DNA from: Microbispora sp. ZYX-F-249
Lineage (GTDB): Bacteria; Actinomycetota; Actinomycetes; Streptosporangiales; Streptosporangiaceae
DNA: 64,000 nt
Direction of reading: 5' to 3'
NCBI RefSeq assembly: GCF_039649665.1
Contig: NZ_JBDJAW010000001.1
Coordinates: forward strand, 372,001 to 436,000
The notes under the pieces are model-generated. The model was not told the DNA's origin. It made no database searches and worked only from the letters and a program-made list of their open reading frames with translations. The number at the start of each line of letters is the position of its first letter. Within the stretch, counting starts at the first letter, position 1. Of the stretch, positions 8,649 through 17,199 are shown piece by piece. The position numbers were made by a program, and so were the translations under genes.

Positions 8649-8709
8649 ACTCACTGTGATGACGACGTCACCTCGCGCTCTCGCGAGCGGCGCGCCACCA
8701 GGGAGAGCG

Positions 8710-8928
8710 ATGATCCAGCATCCGGCCGGCGAGCACTACGAACAGCTCGAGGCCCTGCTCAGGGACGAGTTCGCGGGGGTCCATCCGCCCGCGACGGTGA
8801 CCCGGTGCGTTCAGGCCGCCCACCACGGCGCCATCGAGGTCACCGGACACGCGCACCCCGCACTGGTCGAGCGCATCGCGCGCAAGCACCTGCGGGTCCT
8901 GGCGACCGCCGCGGCGGAGCGGGGATGA
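8710..8928 (+). CDS. Small helical protein, three-helix-bundle-like
   Basis: 72 residues predicted as three helices: EHYEQLEALLRDEFAG, ATVTRCVQAAHHGAIEV and PALVERIARKHLRVLATAA. The pattern resembles short actinobacterial proteins annotated with a three-helix-bundle dimerisation domain, but I cannot prove homology. I chose ATG 8710 because GGGAGAG precedes it and codons from there have the genome's G/C third-base bias, which the preceding in-frame stretch lacks. An upstream GTG at 8656 is seven bases from a -10 hexamer and is the alternative start. Function unknown. Confidence 0.6.
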   Translation: MIQHPAGEHYEQLEALLRDEFAGVHPPATVTRCVQAAHHGAIEVTGHAHPALVERIARKHLRVLATAAAERG

Positions 8929-8964
8929 CGCCGTCGGTCTCTCAACCCGTTCGCGGTTAGCCGC

Positions 8965-8992
8965 TTTACCAAACGGGGCGTCTGGGTAATGT
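8965..8992 (+). promoter_or_regulatory. Leaderless promoter (TTTACC ... TAATGT)
   Basis: TTTACC at 8965-8970 and TAATGT at 8987-8992 have a 16-base spacer. The -10 ends seven bases before ATG 9000 and no ribosome site is present. Confidence 0.5.
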
Positions 8993-8999
8993 ATTGGTC

Positions 9000-9176
9000 A
9001 TGGGAGTGGTGACGGCGGTGCAAGCGAAGAAAGTCATCAAGTGGACGCTCATCGTGTCGGCAGGGTTCTACCTGCTCACAAGACCGACTGACGCGGCCCA
9101 TACAGTCCACGGAGCCTTCAACGGAATCGTCAGCGCGGCCGACTCGATGGCGCAGTTCTTCGCCACCCTGACATGA
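9000..9176 (+). CDS. Small single-pass membrane protein
   Basis: 58 residues with one hydrophobic stretch (VIKWTLIVSAGFYLLT) near the N-terminus and a short polar tail. The stop overlaps the ATG of the PH-domain gene (ATGA at 9173), so the two are co-translated and probably form a membrane complex. The start is read from a leaderless mRNA. I do not recognise a named family, and it is too short for confident homology. Confidence 0.7.
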   Translation: MGVVTAVQAKKVIKWTLIVSAGFYLLTRPTDAAHTVHGAFNGIVSAADSMAQFFATLT

Positions 9177-9703
9177 GACTTGTGACCCACGGGGACTCCG
9201 CCCCGTCGTCGGTCAACCGTTACCTCCTCCCCCACGAACACCAAGTCATCATGGTGCGGCGCCACCCCGCCGTGCTCCTGCGCCCGGTCGCCGAGATCTT
9301 CGGTGGGCTCGTCCTCGCCGGAGTCCTCAGCAAGTTCCTCAGCGACAACGGGGCGAGCCAGGCCCTCGCCCTCGTCTGGTGGGCCTGGCTCCTCCTGCTG
9401 GTCCGCTTCGTATGGAAGGTCGCGGAGTGGTCGGTCGACTACTTCGTGGTCACCTCCCAGCGCATGCTTCTCACCACCGGCCTCATCACGCGCAAGGTCG
9501 CGATGATGCCCCTGAGCAAGGTCACCGACATGAGCTTCCAGCGCTCGCTCCTCGGCCGCATGCTCGGCTACGGCGAGTTCGTGATGGAGTCGGCCGGCCA
9601 GGATCAGGCCCTGCGCACCGTCCCCCACATCCCCTATCCCGAGACCTTGTACCTCGAGGTCTGTCAGATGATCTTCCCCAGCAAGGATGGGGACGACGAC
9701 TGA
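9173..9703 (+). CDS. PH-domain (bPH2/DUF304) membrane protein
   Basis: 176 residues: a short N-terminus (LLPHEHQVIMVRRHPAVLL, the usual start of bacterial PH-domain proteins), two membrane segments (about 38-60 and 64-85), then a bacterial PH domain with VTSQRMLLTTGLI and KVTDMSFQRSLLGRMLGYG. Proteins of this type are common in actinobacteria and little characterised. The start overlaps the stop of the 58-residue membrane protein by four bases. Confidence 0.85.
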   Translation: MRLVTHGDSAPSSVNRYLLPHEHQVIMVRRHPAVLLRPVAEIFGGLVLAGVLSKFLSDNGASQALALVWWAWLLLLVRFVWKVAEWSVDYFVVTSQRMLLTTGLITRKVAMMPLSKVTDMSFQRSLLGRMLGYGEFVMESAGQDQALRTVPHIPYPETLYLEVCQMIFPSKDGDDD

Positions 9704-9841
9704 CGGCGATCCGACCGTCCGGTATCTCGTCACCGTGATCGAACCTTCACCGTCGTGATTCTTGACGGAGGGTTACACGATTCGGTCGCTTCGTGCCATT
9801 ATGGCGACACTATTGACCCTTCCCCCGCCCTGTGAGATCAG

Positions 9842-11164
9842 ATGCCGAGTCAGGGAACCATCGGTGACCGCGTCCGCGGATTGCGGTTGAGCAGGCGCAT
9901 GTCGCAGGCCCAGTTGGCCGGACCCGACCTATCCGACAGTTACGTCTCACTCATCGAGTCCGGAAAGCGGACGCCAACGCCGGTCGTCGCCCGGTTGCTT
10001 GCCGAGCGGCTCGGTTGCACCACCGAGTTCCTGCTCCACGGGATAGAACCCCGGCAGCGCATCGACACCGAGCTCGGCCTCCGACATGCCGAGCTCGAGC
10101 TTTATCACGGCGATCCCGCCGTGGCCACCGACCGCTTCGGCGAGATCGTCAAGGCGGCGGGTGAGGACAACGCGATGCTCGCCGCCCACGCCCGGCTCGG
10201 TGTGGCGCGGGCGCTGGAGGCGCAGGGCCGCGTCGGCCGGGCCGTCGAGGCGTACGAGCGGCTGCGCCGCGAGGCCGCCGCGCACCCCGAGCGCCTCGCC
10301 GACCTGCCCTTGACCATCGCGCTGTGCCGTTGCTACCAGCGGGCAGGCGACCGGCTCCGGGCGCGGGACCTCGGCGCACACGCGCTCGGCCACGTCGACC
10401 GGCTCGGCGTGATCGAGGGCGAGCTGGCCGTGGAGCTGGCGCTGGCGCTCGTCGAGGCCGAGACCGGCCTGCCGTATGTCGAGCGGGTGCTGTCGACGGC
10501 GGGCCCGGAGCGCGCCGGCGACCGCAGCACCGAGATCCTCGCGCTGTGGCAGGCCAGCGTGACGGCGGCCGAAGGCGAGGACTCGGCGCTGGCCGTGCAG
10601 CTCGCCGAGGACGCTCTCGCCGCCGGCCGTCCGGCCCGGATCGCCGTCCGCCGCGCCCGCATCGCGATGCACTGGGCTCGCCTCACCGCGTCGAATCCCG
10701 AAGGCGCCGATTTGGACCGAGCCAACGCGCTCGCGCGCTCCGCGTCCGAGGTCTTCGCGGAGTTCCCGGCCGAACGGCAGGAGCACGCGCGGAGCCTCGT
10801 GGTGCTGAGTTCCGTACGGTTCCGGATCGGAGACACGGAATCCGCAGCCGAACTCGCCGATCGGGCACTGCATCTGTTGAACGGCGCCAAGGGGACCACC
10901 GCGGCCACCGCGAACATGGTTCTGGCCGAAATCGCGTTGGCACGGTCCGAAGATCCGGCTGCCCTGTTGGACCGGGCACACGACCTGCTGGACACCGTGA
11001 CGCCCGACCGGGAGACCGCCCGGGCCTGGCGCATGCTCGGCGACCTCTGGGGCCAGGCCGGCGCCCTCGACCGGCAGTCAGGGGCATATCGTAGAGCCCT
11101 GGAAGCGGTCGGGATCCGGGTGAACATACCGGGCGCCATGAACACGACGGTGCTCGCTCGATAG
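9842..11164 (+). CDS. XRE-family regulator with C-terminal TPR-like sensor domain
   Basis: 440 residues. Residues about 7-65 form an XRE helix-turn-helix (GDRVRGLRLSRRMSQAQLAG, then YVSLIESGKRTPTP). The rest is an all-helical TPR-like array (EAYERLRREAAAH, RARDLGAHALGH, SAAELADRALHLL) of the kind that binds peptides or partners in other XRE-TPR regulators. It is monocistronic; 138 bp separate it from the upstream gene. Target genes are not evident; the GntR gene downstream is the nearest candidate. Confidence 0.85.
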   Translation: MPSQGTIGDRVRGLRLSRRMSQAQLAGPDLSDSYVSLIESGKRTPTPVVARLLAERLGCTTEFLLHGIEPRQRIDTELGLRHAELELYHGDPAVATDRFGEIVKAAGEDNAMLAAHARLGVARALEAQGRVGRAVEAYERLRREAAAHPERLADLPLTIALCRCYQRAGDRLRARDLGAHALGHVDRLGVIEGELAVELALALVEAETGLPYVERVLSTAGPERAGDRSTEILALWQASVTAAEGEDSALAVQLAEDALAAGRPARIAVRRARIAMHWARLTASNPEGADLDRANALARSASEVFAEFPAERQEHARSLVVLSSVRFRIGDTESAAELADRALHLLNGAKGTTAATANMVLAEIALARSEDPAALLDRAHDLLDTVTPDRETARAWRMLGDLWGQAGALDRQSGAYRRALEAVGIRVNIPGAMNTTVLAR

Positions 11165-11280
11165 TGCCGCGACCGACAAGATTTGCCTGGGGCAAAGATT
11201 GGCGGGAGGGGCACCAGCCTCCCGGGGCCTCCGAACTTGTTCTGGAGGCTCTGGAATAATAAGGGTCTACCACTCATTCC

Positions 11281-11293
11281 ATCATCGGATGAT
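11281..11293. promoter_or_regulatory. Perfect palindrome before gntR-type gene (operator candidate)
   Basis: ATCATC-G-GATGAT is a perfect 13-base inverted repeat 23 bases upstream of the start codon of the GntR regulator and downstream of an AT-rich AATAATAAGG stretch. The position suits autoregulation by the encoded repressor. Confidence 0.45.
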
Positions 11294-11315
11294 TGGCAAC
11301 CCAAAGGAGGCTGAC

Positions 11316-12005
11316 GTGAGCCTGCGGACGGCGCAGCGGGCGTCTCTCGTGGACCAGGTGATCGACCAGCTCAAGGAGCAGATCACCTCCGGCTCATGGC
11401 AGATGCACGCCAAGATTCCCACCGAGACGGTGCTCGCCGAGCACCTCGGAGTCGGCAGGAACACGGTTCGTGAGGCGGTCCGCGCGCTGACCCACGCCGG
11501 GCTGCTCGAGTGCCGCCAGGGCGACGGGACCTACGTCCGGGCCACCAGCGAGCTGTCCGGCGCGATGGCCAGGCGCCTGCGGGCGGCCGAGCAGCTGGAG
11601 ATCCTCGAGGTCCGTCGCGCCCTTGAGGTCGAGGCGGCCCGGCTCGCGGCGACGCGGCGGACCGAAGGCGACGTCGCGTCGATCGAGGCCGCGCTCGCCG
11701 CGCGGGAGAAGGCGTGGGCGGACGGCGACCCCGAGGCGTTCGTCGAATCCGACCTCGCCTTCCACGTGGCGGTCGTGGAGGCCACGCACAACAGGGTGCT
11801 GATCGACCTCTACGTCGACTTCTCGGCGGCGCTGCGAGCGAGCATCGCGGCGGCCGGCGGCTCCTTGGAGCAGAACTACATCCCCCACGACGCGATCGTG
11901 CGCGCGATCGTCGCCGGCGATGCCACCGCGGCCGAGCGGGCCGGCCACGCGTGCATGGAGCACATCCTCATCGCCCTCACCGACTCCGCCACCCTCACCT
12001 CCTGA
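11316..12005 (+). CDS. FadR-subfamily GntR transcriptional regulator
   Basis: 229 residues. The N-terminal winged helix (residues about 8-75: VIDQLKEQITSGSW, NTVREAVRALTHAGLLECRQGDGTYV) is followed by an all-helical FCD domain (EILEVRRALEVEAARLAA, DLAFHVAVVEATHN, HDAIVRAIVAGDATAAERAGHA) with the His/Asp residues that bind a metal and an organic acid in this subfamily. I chose GTG 11316 because AAAGGAGG lies six bases upstream. It is convergent with the clamp paralogue. The ligand and regulon are unknown. Confidence 0.9.
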   Translation: MSLRTAQRASLVDQVIDQLKEQITSGSWQMHAKIPTETVLAEHLGVGRNTVREAVRALTHAGLLECRQGDGTYVRATSELSGAMARRLRAAEQLEILEVRRALEVEAARLAATRRTEGDVASIEAALAAREKAWADGDPEAFVESDLAFHVAVVEATHNRVLIDLYVDFSAALRASIAAAGGSLEQNYIPHDAIVRAIVAGDATAAERAGHACMEHILIALTDSATLTS

Positions 12006-12082
12006 GCCTCGCCTCCCCGAACCCCTCCCGCCCGGCGGGTCCGTTCCCCACGGCACCCGCGGGGCCCTTCAGGTGAGCGCGG

Positions 12083-13174
12083 TCAGCCGAGCCGCAGCGA
12101 CATGACGAGGTAGCGGAACCCGGGGTCCTCCCCCTCATCGGTGATCAGCGCGGGACGGGTCGGGGATTCCAGGTGAATCCGCGCTCGCTCGGTCCCGACG
12201 CCTTCGAGCCCGTCGAGCAGGAAGTGGGGCTGGAAGGCGATCTCGATGTCCGGCCCATCGAGCTCGGCGTCCACGATCTCCGAGCCCCTGCCGATGTCGC
12301 CGCCCCCGGCCCTGATCTGCACCTGCCCCTGCGAGAACGACAGCCGGACCGCGGTGTTGCGCTCGGCGACCAGCACGACCCGCTTGACGGCCTCCACGAA
12401 CGGCGCCACCGCCACGTCGGCGTGGATGCCCCACTCGCCGGTCAACCGGGACCGGTAGTCGATGAACTGGTCGTCCAGCAGACGCACGGTGGTCGTGCGG
12501 CCCTGGCTCTCGAAGCCGGCCACGTTGTCGCCGAGCCCGATCGCCACCTCGCCGCCGCGCAGCGACCGGGCCACCTCGACCAGGACCCGCGCCGGCACGA
12601 CCACGCCGTGCCGCACGTCCTCCCGCTCGGGGTGCCACAGGAACTCGCTCGCGGCGATGCGGTAGCGGTCGGTGGCGGCCATCGCGACCCGGACGCCCTC
12701 GATGTCCACGCGGACGCCCGTCAGCATGGGCAGCGTGTCGTCACGGCTGGCCGCGGCCGCGACCTGGCGGATCGCGTCGGCGAACACGCCGCCGCCCACG
12801 GCGCCGACCTTCGGCGGCATCGGCGGCATCGCGGGAAAGTCCTCGTCGGGCATGGTGAGCAGATTGAACTCCACGCTGCCGCAGGCGAGCACCGCCTCGG
12901 ACCCGCTCGTGGCGATCTCGACGGGCCGGGCGGGCAGGCTCCGGGTGATCTCGGCCAGGACCTTGCCGGGGATCAGCACCCGCCCCGGCTCGGCGACGTC
13001 GGCCTCGACGTCGGCCCGGGCCGACACGTCGTAGTCGAAGGCGGACACCCGCAGGTCGTCTCCCGCCTCCAGGAGCAGGCCCGCGAGAACGGGCACCGCG
13101 GGCCGGGCGGGCAGCACCCTGGCCGCCCACGCCACCGCGTCGGCCAGGACGTCGCGGTTCACCTGGAATTTCAT
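12083..13174 (-). CDS. DNA polymerase III beta-clamp paralogue
   Basis: 363 residues with the three-domain sliding-clamp layout (MKFQVNRDVLADAVAWAARVLP start, SRDDTLPMLTGV at the domain II start, ATDRYRIAASEF, and the C-terminal LVMSLRLG). The canonical dnaN normally follows dnaA, which lies at the far right edge about 50 kb away, so this should be a second clamp gene. The ATG at 13174 has GGAGG at a good distance. It is monocistronic and flanked by regulators. It could support a specialised polymerase or repair; I cannot tell from sequence whether it forms mixed rings with the main clamp. Confidence 0.85.
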   Translation of the reverse strand: MKFQVNRDVLADAVAWAARVLPARPAVPVLAGLLLEAGDDLRVSAFDYDVSARADVEADVAEPGRVLIPGKVLAEITRSLPARPVEIATSGSEAVLACGSVEFNLLTMPDEDFPAMPPMPPKVGAVGGGVFADAIRQVAAAASRDDTLPMLTGVRVDIEGVRVAMAATDRYRIAASEFLWHPEREDVRHGVVVPARVLVEVARSLRGGEVAIGLGDNVAGFESQGRTTTVRLLDDQFIDYRSRLTGEWGIHADVAVAPFVEAVKRVVLVAERNTAVRLSFSQGQVQIRAGGGDIGRGSEIVDAELDGPDIEIAFQPHFLLDGLEGVGTERARIHLESPTRPALITDEGEDPGFRYLVMSLRLG

Positions 13175-13241
13175 GCCGACCTCCTGCCTGCGCCACGACT
13201 CGCTCCCAAGGTAGCGGGCCGCACCGACAATCCCCGTGGCG

Positions 13242-13889
13242 CTACTTGCTGTTGAGGAAGGCGAGCACCGCGAGGACCCTGCGGTTGTCGTCGTCGGAGG
13301 GCGCCAGTCCGAGCTTGGCGAAGATGCTCGCCGTGTGCTTGCCCACCGCGCTGTCACTGAGGAACAGCCGCTGCCCGATCGCCGCGTTGGACCTGCCCTC
13401 CGCCATCAGTTCCAGCACCTCGCGCTCCCTCGGGGTGAGCCGGCCGAGCGGTTCGTTGCGCGCGTTGCTCGCCAGGAGCCGGGCGATCACCTCGGGGTCC
13501 ATCGCCGTTCCCCCGCCCGCGACCCGGCGTACGGCGTCGACGAACTGCTCGCCGTTGAACACCCGGTCCTTCAGCAGGTAGCCGACGCCGCCGGACCCGT
13601 CGGCCAGCAGCTCCCTCGCGTACAGCTGCTCGACGTGCTGGGACAGCACGAGAACCGGCAGGCCCGGCACCCGCCGCCGCGCGGCCAGGGCGGCCTGCAG
13701 GCCCTCGTCGGTGAAGGTCGGCGGGAGCCGTACGTCCACGACGGCCACGTCGGGACGCTCGCCGACCAGCGCGGCGAGCAGCTCCGGGCCGGACTCGACC
13801 GCCGCCACCACCTCGAAGCCGTGGGCGCGCAGCAGGGCGACCAGGCCCTCCCTCAGCAGGTGCAGGTCCTCCGCAAGCACTACCCGCAC
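13242..13889 (-). CDS. LuxR/NarL-family response regulator
   Basis: 215 residues. Receiver domain 1-120: acidic pocket E7/D8, phospho-acceptor D52 in VAVVDVRLPP, conserved Lys in YLLKDRV. LuxR-type helix-turn-helix at about 145-205 (LTPREREVLELMAEGRSNAAIG, SDSAVGKHTASIFAKLGL). The GTG start overlaps the end of the histidine-kinase gene by ten bases, so the pair is co-translated. The likely target is the divergent ABC exporter at 15509. Confidence 0.93.
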   Translation of the reverse strand: MRVVLAEDLHLLREGLVALLRAHGFEVVAAVESGPELLAALVGERPDVAVVDVRLPPTFTDEGLQAALAARRRVPGLPVLVLSQHVEQLYARELLADGSGGVGYLLKDRVFNGEQFVDAVRRVAGGGTAMDPEVIARLLASNARNEPLGRLTPREREVLELMAEGRSNAAIGQRLFLSDSAVGKHTASIFAKLGLAPSDDDNRRVLAVLAFLNSK

Positions 13890-15376
13890 CCGCCGGCCTC
13901 CGTCTCCCTGCCCCGCATCGTCGTCGTCAGCGCGACGGCCAGCAGGCCGCCGCCGAGCGCAATCATGCCGACGATGACCGGCCACTGGAAGGGCTCGGGC
14001 ACGTACAGGCCGAGGAACCAGGACTTCACCGGCGACCCCACCAGCTTGAACACCATCGCGACCAGCCCCTGCGGGAACAGCGCGATCGGCCACAGCGCCC
14101 AGCAGATCCGGCCGAAGTAGCGCCACGGTGACACCGGCGCCGACCGCACCCGGAACGCCCGGGGCAGCTCGATGACGGCCGTGGTCGGACCGCCCACAGG
14201 GCTGTTCACCGCGAGGACGCCGTCGAAGGCCCCGAGCCTGCGCTCGATGCCGTGCAGGCCGGTGCCGCGCTCGGGGTCCGCGCCGCCATGGCCGTCGTCG
14301 GTCACGGTCACGCGCAGCGCCGGGCCCTGCGCGCTCACGTCCACCCACACCTCGCTCGCGTCCCCGTGGCGAGCGGCGTTCGCCAGCAGCTCGCTGACCG
14401 CGAAGTACGCCGCCGACTCCAGCGGTGCGGAGGCGCGCTCCGGCAGGTCGACCGTGACGTGGACGCGCAGCGGACTGTCCAGGGCGAGGGCGCGTACGGC
14501 GTCACCGAGACCACGCTCGGCCAGCACCGGGGGATGGATGCCGCGCACCAGCCGCCGGAGCTCCTGCAGCGCGGTCGCCGAGGCCTCGCTCGCCTTGCCC
14601 AGCAGCGCCCTGGCGGCCTGCGGGTCGCTGTCCAGCAGCTGCTCGGCCGCGCCGATCGTCATGCCGATCGCGACGAGGCGGGCCTGGGCGCCGTCGTGCA
14701 GGTCGCGCTCGATCCGGCGCAGTTCGGCGGCCTGCGAGTCGACGACCTCGGTGCGCGCCGCGTCCAGGCGGCTGACCTGCTGGGCCAGCCTGGCCTTCTC
14801 GGTGGGCCCGAGCAGCGCGGCGGCGATCCTGCCGTGCGCCCGCACGGCCCACGGGGCGTACCAGTACGCGGTGCTCACCGCAAGCAGGATCCAGGCCGCG
14901 CCCAAAGGGTCGCCCGTGGCCAGGCGGACGGCGCCGTACGCGGTCGCGAGCAGCGGTGCGGCGACGAGCAGGCCGCCCATCCACAGATCCCCCATGAGGA
15001 AGGCGAAGTCGCGCCAGGTGGCCGGATCCTTGGTCATCCAGTTCCACCGCAGGTTGAAGGCCGGGATCGTGGGCTTCTTGTACAGGGTGCGGCCGTCCCG
15101 GTACCAGCCGTCGGCCTGCGGGACCGGTGGGGGCGGCGCGGGCAGATAGGGCTCGTCGATCGAGATGCCCGACCATCGCGCGGCCAGCCCCCGTTGCGTG
15201 CGGGTCACGGCCCGCGCGAGCCGTACGGCCGGCGGGAAGACGATCACCAGGCCGACCAGGAAGGTGAGCAGCATGGCGGTCAGCACCGCCAGGCCCGCGA
15301 CCTGTCCCAGCAGGGCGAGGCCGGCGAGGGCGGCGCCCCTGCCGAGGGCGACGAGAGTCGGGCGAGCTGAGGTCAT
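13880..15376 (-). CDS. Sensor histidine kinase (NarL/DesK type)
   Basis: 498 residues: N-terminal membrane segments (about 9-55, then two more around 135-190), HisKA_3 dimerisation box RRIERDLHDGAQARL with the phospho-His, an ATPase domain with N-box LLANAARHG and G-box GRGxGLHGI-like DPERGTGLHGIERRL, and unusually two more membrane segments after the ATPase domain (WALWPIALFPQGLVAMV, VIVGMIALGGGLLAVAL). It pairs with the overlapping response regulator. The signal is unknown; the neighbouring exporter suggests sensing of a drug or envelope stress. Confidence 0.9.
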   Translation of the reverse strand: MTSARPTLVALGRGAALAGLALLGQVAGLAVLTAMLLTFLVGLVIVFPPAVRLARAVTRTQRGLAARWSGISIDEPYLPAPPPPVPQADGWYRDGRTLYKKPTIPAFNLRWNWMTKDPATWRDFAFLMGDLWMGGLLVAAPLLATAYGAVRLATGDPLGAAWILLAVSTAYWYAPWAVRAHGRIAAALLGPTEKARLAQQVSRLDAARTEVVDSQAAELRRIERDLHDGAQARLVAIGMTIGAAEQLLDSDPQAARALLGKASEASATALQELRRLVRGIHPPVLAERGLGDAVRALALDSPLRVHVTVDLPERASAPLESAAYFAVSELLANAARHGDASEVWVDVSAQGPALRVTVTDDGHGGADPERGTGLHGIERRLGAFDGVLAVNSPVGGPTTAVIELPRAFRVRSAPVSPWRYFGRICWALWPIALFPQGLVAMVFKLVGSPVKSWFLGLYVPEPFQWPVIVGMIALGGGLLAVALTTTMRGRETEAGGCG

Positions 15377-15433
15377 GCACCCAGTTTGCGGGCTTGCGCC
15401 GGGCCGGCACAGTGGCCCGAGCCACCCGATGGG

Positions 15434-15457
15434 GGTGGGGAAAAGTGCACCCCCACC
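15434..15457. promoter_or_regulatory. Inverted repeat in divergent kinase/exporter promoter (operator candidate)
   Basis: GGTGGGG (15434-15440) pairs with CCCCACC (15451-15457) across ten bases. It lies 39-62 bases upstream of the exporter -10 hexamer, a position typical for a LuxR-type activator site, and about 60 bases before the kinase start. Confidence 0.4.
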
Positions 15458-15495
15458 GGGTTCGCAGGCGCATTCCGGGCCGCCCGCCCTCTTTC

Positions 15496-15501
15496 TAGCG
15501 T
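15496..15501 (+). promoter_or_regulatory. -10 element of leaderless exporter promoter
   Basis: TAGCGT ends seven bases before ATG 15509; no ribosome site is present. The same hexamer and spacing recur at 17187. Confidence 0.55.
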
Positions 15502-15508
15502 CGTCGGC

Positions 15509-16384
15509 ATGGCAATCATCACCGTGGACCACCTCCGCAAGACGTACGGCACGCGGGTGGCGGTCGAGGACGTGTCGTTCTCCGTGAAGGAGGGCGAGGT
15601 CTTCGGCATCGTGGGCCGCAACGGGGCGGGGAAGACGACGACGGTCGAGTGCGTCGCCGGGCTGCGCACCCCCACCGCGGGCACGGTCACCGTGGACGCG
15701 GACCTGAAGGAACAGGTCGGCGTGCAACTTCAGGAGTGCTCGCTGCCCGACAAGATCCGGGTCGGGGAGGCGCTTGCGCTCTACGCCTCGTTCTACTCCC
15801 GCCCGGCCGATTGGCGGGCCCTGGCCGCGGAGGCCGGGCTCGACCTCCGCGTGCCCTTCGCGAAGCTGTCGGGCGGGCAGCGCCAGCGGTTGTCGGTCGC
15901 GCTCGCGCTGGTCGGAAACCCGCGCGTCGCGATACTCGACGAGCTCACGACCGGCCTCGACCCGCAGGCCCGCCGCGAGACGTGGGACCTGGTCACCCGG
16001 ATCAGGGACCGCGGCGTGACGGTCCTGCTCGTGACCCACTTCATGGAAGAGGTGGAGCGCCTGTGCGACCGGGTCGCGGTCATCTCCCGGGGGCGCGTGC
16101 GGGCGGTGGACACGCCCGCCGGGCTCGTCGCCCGCACGGGCGGCGAGCAGCGCCTGGTCTTCCACACCGGCGAGCCCGTCGACGGCCTTCGGGCGCTGCC
16201 CGAGGTGACGTCCGTCACGGTGACCGGCGACGGGAACGGCGCGGAGGTCACGGTCACCGGCTCCGCCGACCTGCTGAGCGCCGTCACCGCCGTGCTGCCC
16301 GCGTCCCGGATGCGGGACCTGCGCCTGGAGCGCACCACCCTCGACGACGCGTTTCTCGTTCTCACCGGCCAGGAGGAGTCATGA
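15509..16384 (+). CDS. ABC exporter ATP-binding protein (DrrA-like)
   Basis: 291 residues. Walker A GRNGAGKTT, Q-loop region LQECSLPDKI, signature LSGGQRQR, Walker B VAILDELTTGLDPQ and switch His in VTHFMEEVE are all present. The C-terminal extension is typical of drug and antibiotic exporters such as DrrA. It overlaps the permease gene by four bases (ATGA). It is divergent from the two-component pair, which probably controls it. The exported compound is unknown. Confidence 0.93.
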   Translation: MAIITVDHLRKTYGTRVAVEDVSFSVKEGEVFGIVGRNGAGKTTTVECVAGLRTPTAGTVTVDADLKEQVGVQLQECSLPDKIRVGEALALYASFYSRPADWRALAAEAGLDLRVPFAKLSGGQRQRLSVALALVGNPRVAILDELTTGLDPQARRETWDLVTRIRDRGVTVLLVTHFMEEVERLCDRVAVISRGRVRAVDTPAGLVARTGGEQRLVFHTGEPVDGLRALPEVTSVTVTGDGNGAEVTVTGSADLLSAVTAVLPASRMRDLRLERTTLDDAFLVLTGQEES

Positions 16385-17130
16385 CCAAGGCGTTCGGAAA
16401 GCTCGCGGCGGTGGAGGCCCGGCTGTTCCTCCGCGAGCCCGCAGCCGTGTTCTTCGTGGTCGTGCTGCCGGTGGGCCTGCTGCTCGCGCTCGGCAGCACG
16501 ATTCCCGGCTTCCGGGACGCCGACCCGTCGCTGGGCGGGCAGCGCTTCGTGGACGCGCCGTTCACGGGCATGATGATCCTGCTGTCGATCGTGACGCTCG
16601 CGCTCAGCGCGCTGCCGTCGGCCCTGGTGCTCTATCGGGAGCGCGGCGTGCTGCGGCGGATGTCCACCACGCCGGTACGGCCGGCGTCGCTGCTGTCCGC
16701 CCAGTTGCTCGTCAACGTGGCGGCGTCGGTGGTGGCGACCGCGCTGACGCTGGGTGTGGGCCACCTGGTCCTCGGGGTGCCGCTGCCCAAGGCGCCCTGG
16801 GCGTTCGCGATGGTCTTCGTCCTCGGCTCGGTCGCCATGCTCGCCCTCGGGCTGCTGCTCGCCTCCGTGGCACCGAACTCCCGGGTCGTCCAGGGCGCGG
16901 GGGCGGCCCTCATGTTCCCCCTGCTCTTCCTCGCGGGGATGTGGCTGCCCCGGGCGCTCATGCCCGAGGTCCTGCGCCGGATCAGCGACTTCACCCCCAC
17001 CGGCGCCTTCGGCCAGGGCCTCGTGGACGCCCTGGGCGGGCACGCCCCGCAGCCGCTCCACCTCGCCGTACTGGCGGGCTGGGCACTGGCCGCCGGCCTC
17101 GCCGCGGCCCGCCTGTTCCGCTGGCACTAG
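16381..17130 (+). CDS. ABC-2 type exporter permease (DrrB-like)
   Basis: 249 residues with six membrane segments in the ABC-2 layout: a first segment after EARLFLREPAAVFFVV, an amphipathic coupling region YRERGVLRRMSTTPVRP (typical of DrrB-like permeases), and a last segment before AARLFRWH. Coupled by start-stop overlap to the ATPase gene. Two of each chain would make the functional exporter. Confidence 0.92.
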   Translation: MTKAFGKLAAVEARLFLREPAAVFFVVVLPVGLLLALGSTIPGFRDADPSLGGQRFVDAPFTGMMILLSIVTLALSALPSALVLYRERGVLRRMSTTPVRPASLLSAQLLVNVAASVVATALTLGVGHLVLGVPLPKAPWAFAMVFVLGSVAMLALGLLLASVAPNSRVVQGAGAALMFPLLFLAGMWLPRALMPEVLRRISDFTPTGAFGQGLVDALGGHAPQPLHLAVLAGWALAAGLAAARLFRWH

Positions 17131-17186
17131 CCCCCGCGGCCCCGCGGCTACCTCACGGGTAATCGCCGGGCCGTTCGGCGAGCGGA

Positions 17187-17192
17187 TAGCGT
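17187..17192 (+). promoter_or_regulatory. -10 element of leaderless promoter
   Basis: TAGCGT ends seven bases before GTG 17200 and no Shine-Dalgarno is visible, matching the exporter promoter at 15496. Confidence 0.55.
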
Positions 17193-17199
17193 CGGTGTC

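Noticed and set aside
13880-16165. Longer kinase start giving a 761-residue protein
   Set aside because: The extra N-terminal part is antisense to the ABC ATPase and has no domain; the membrane segments begin after ATG 15376.
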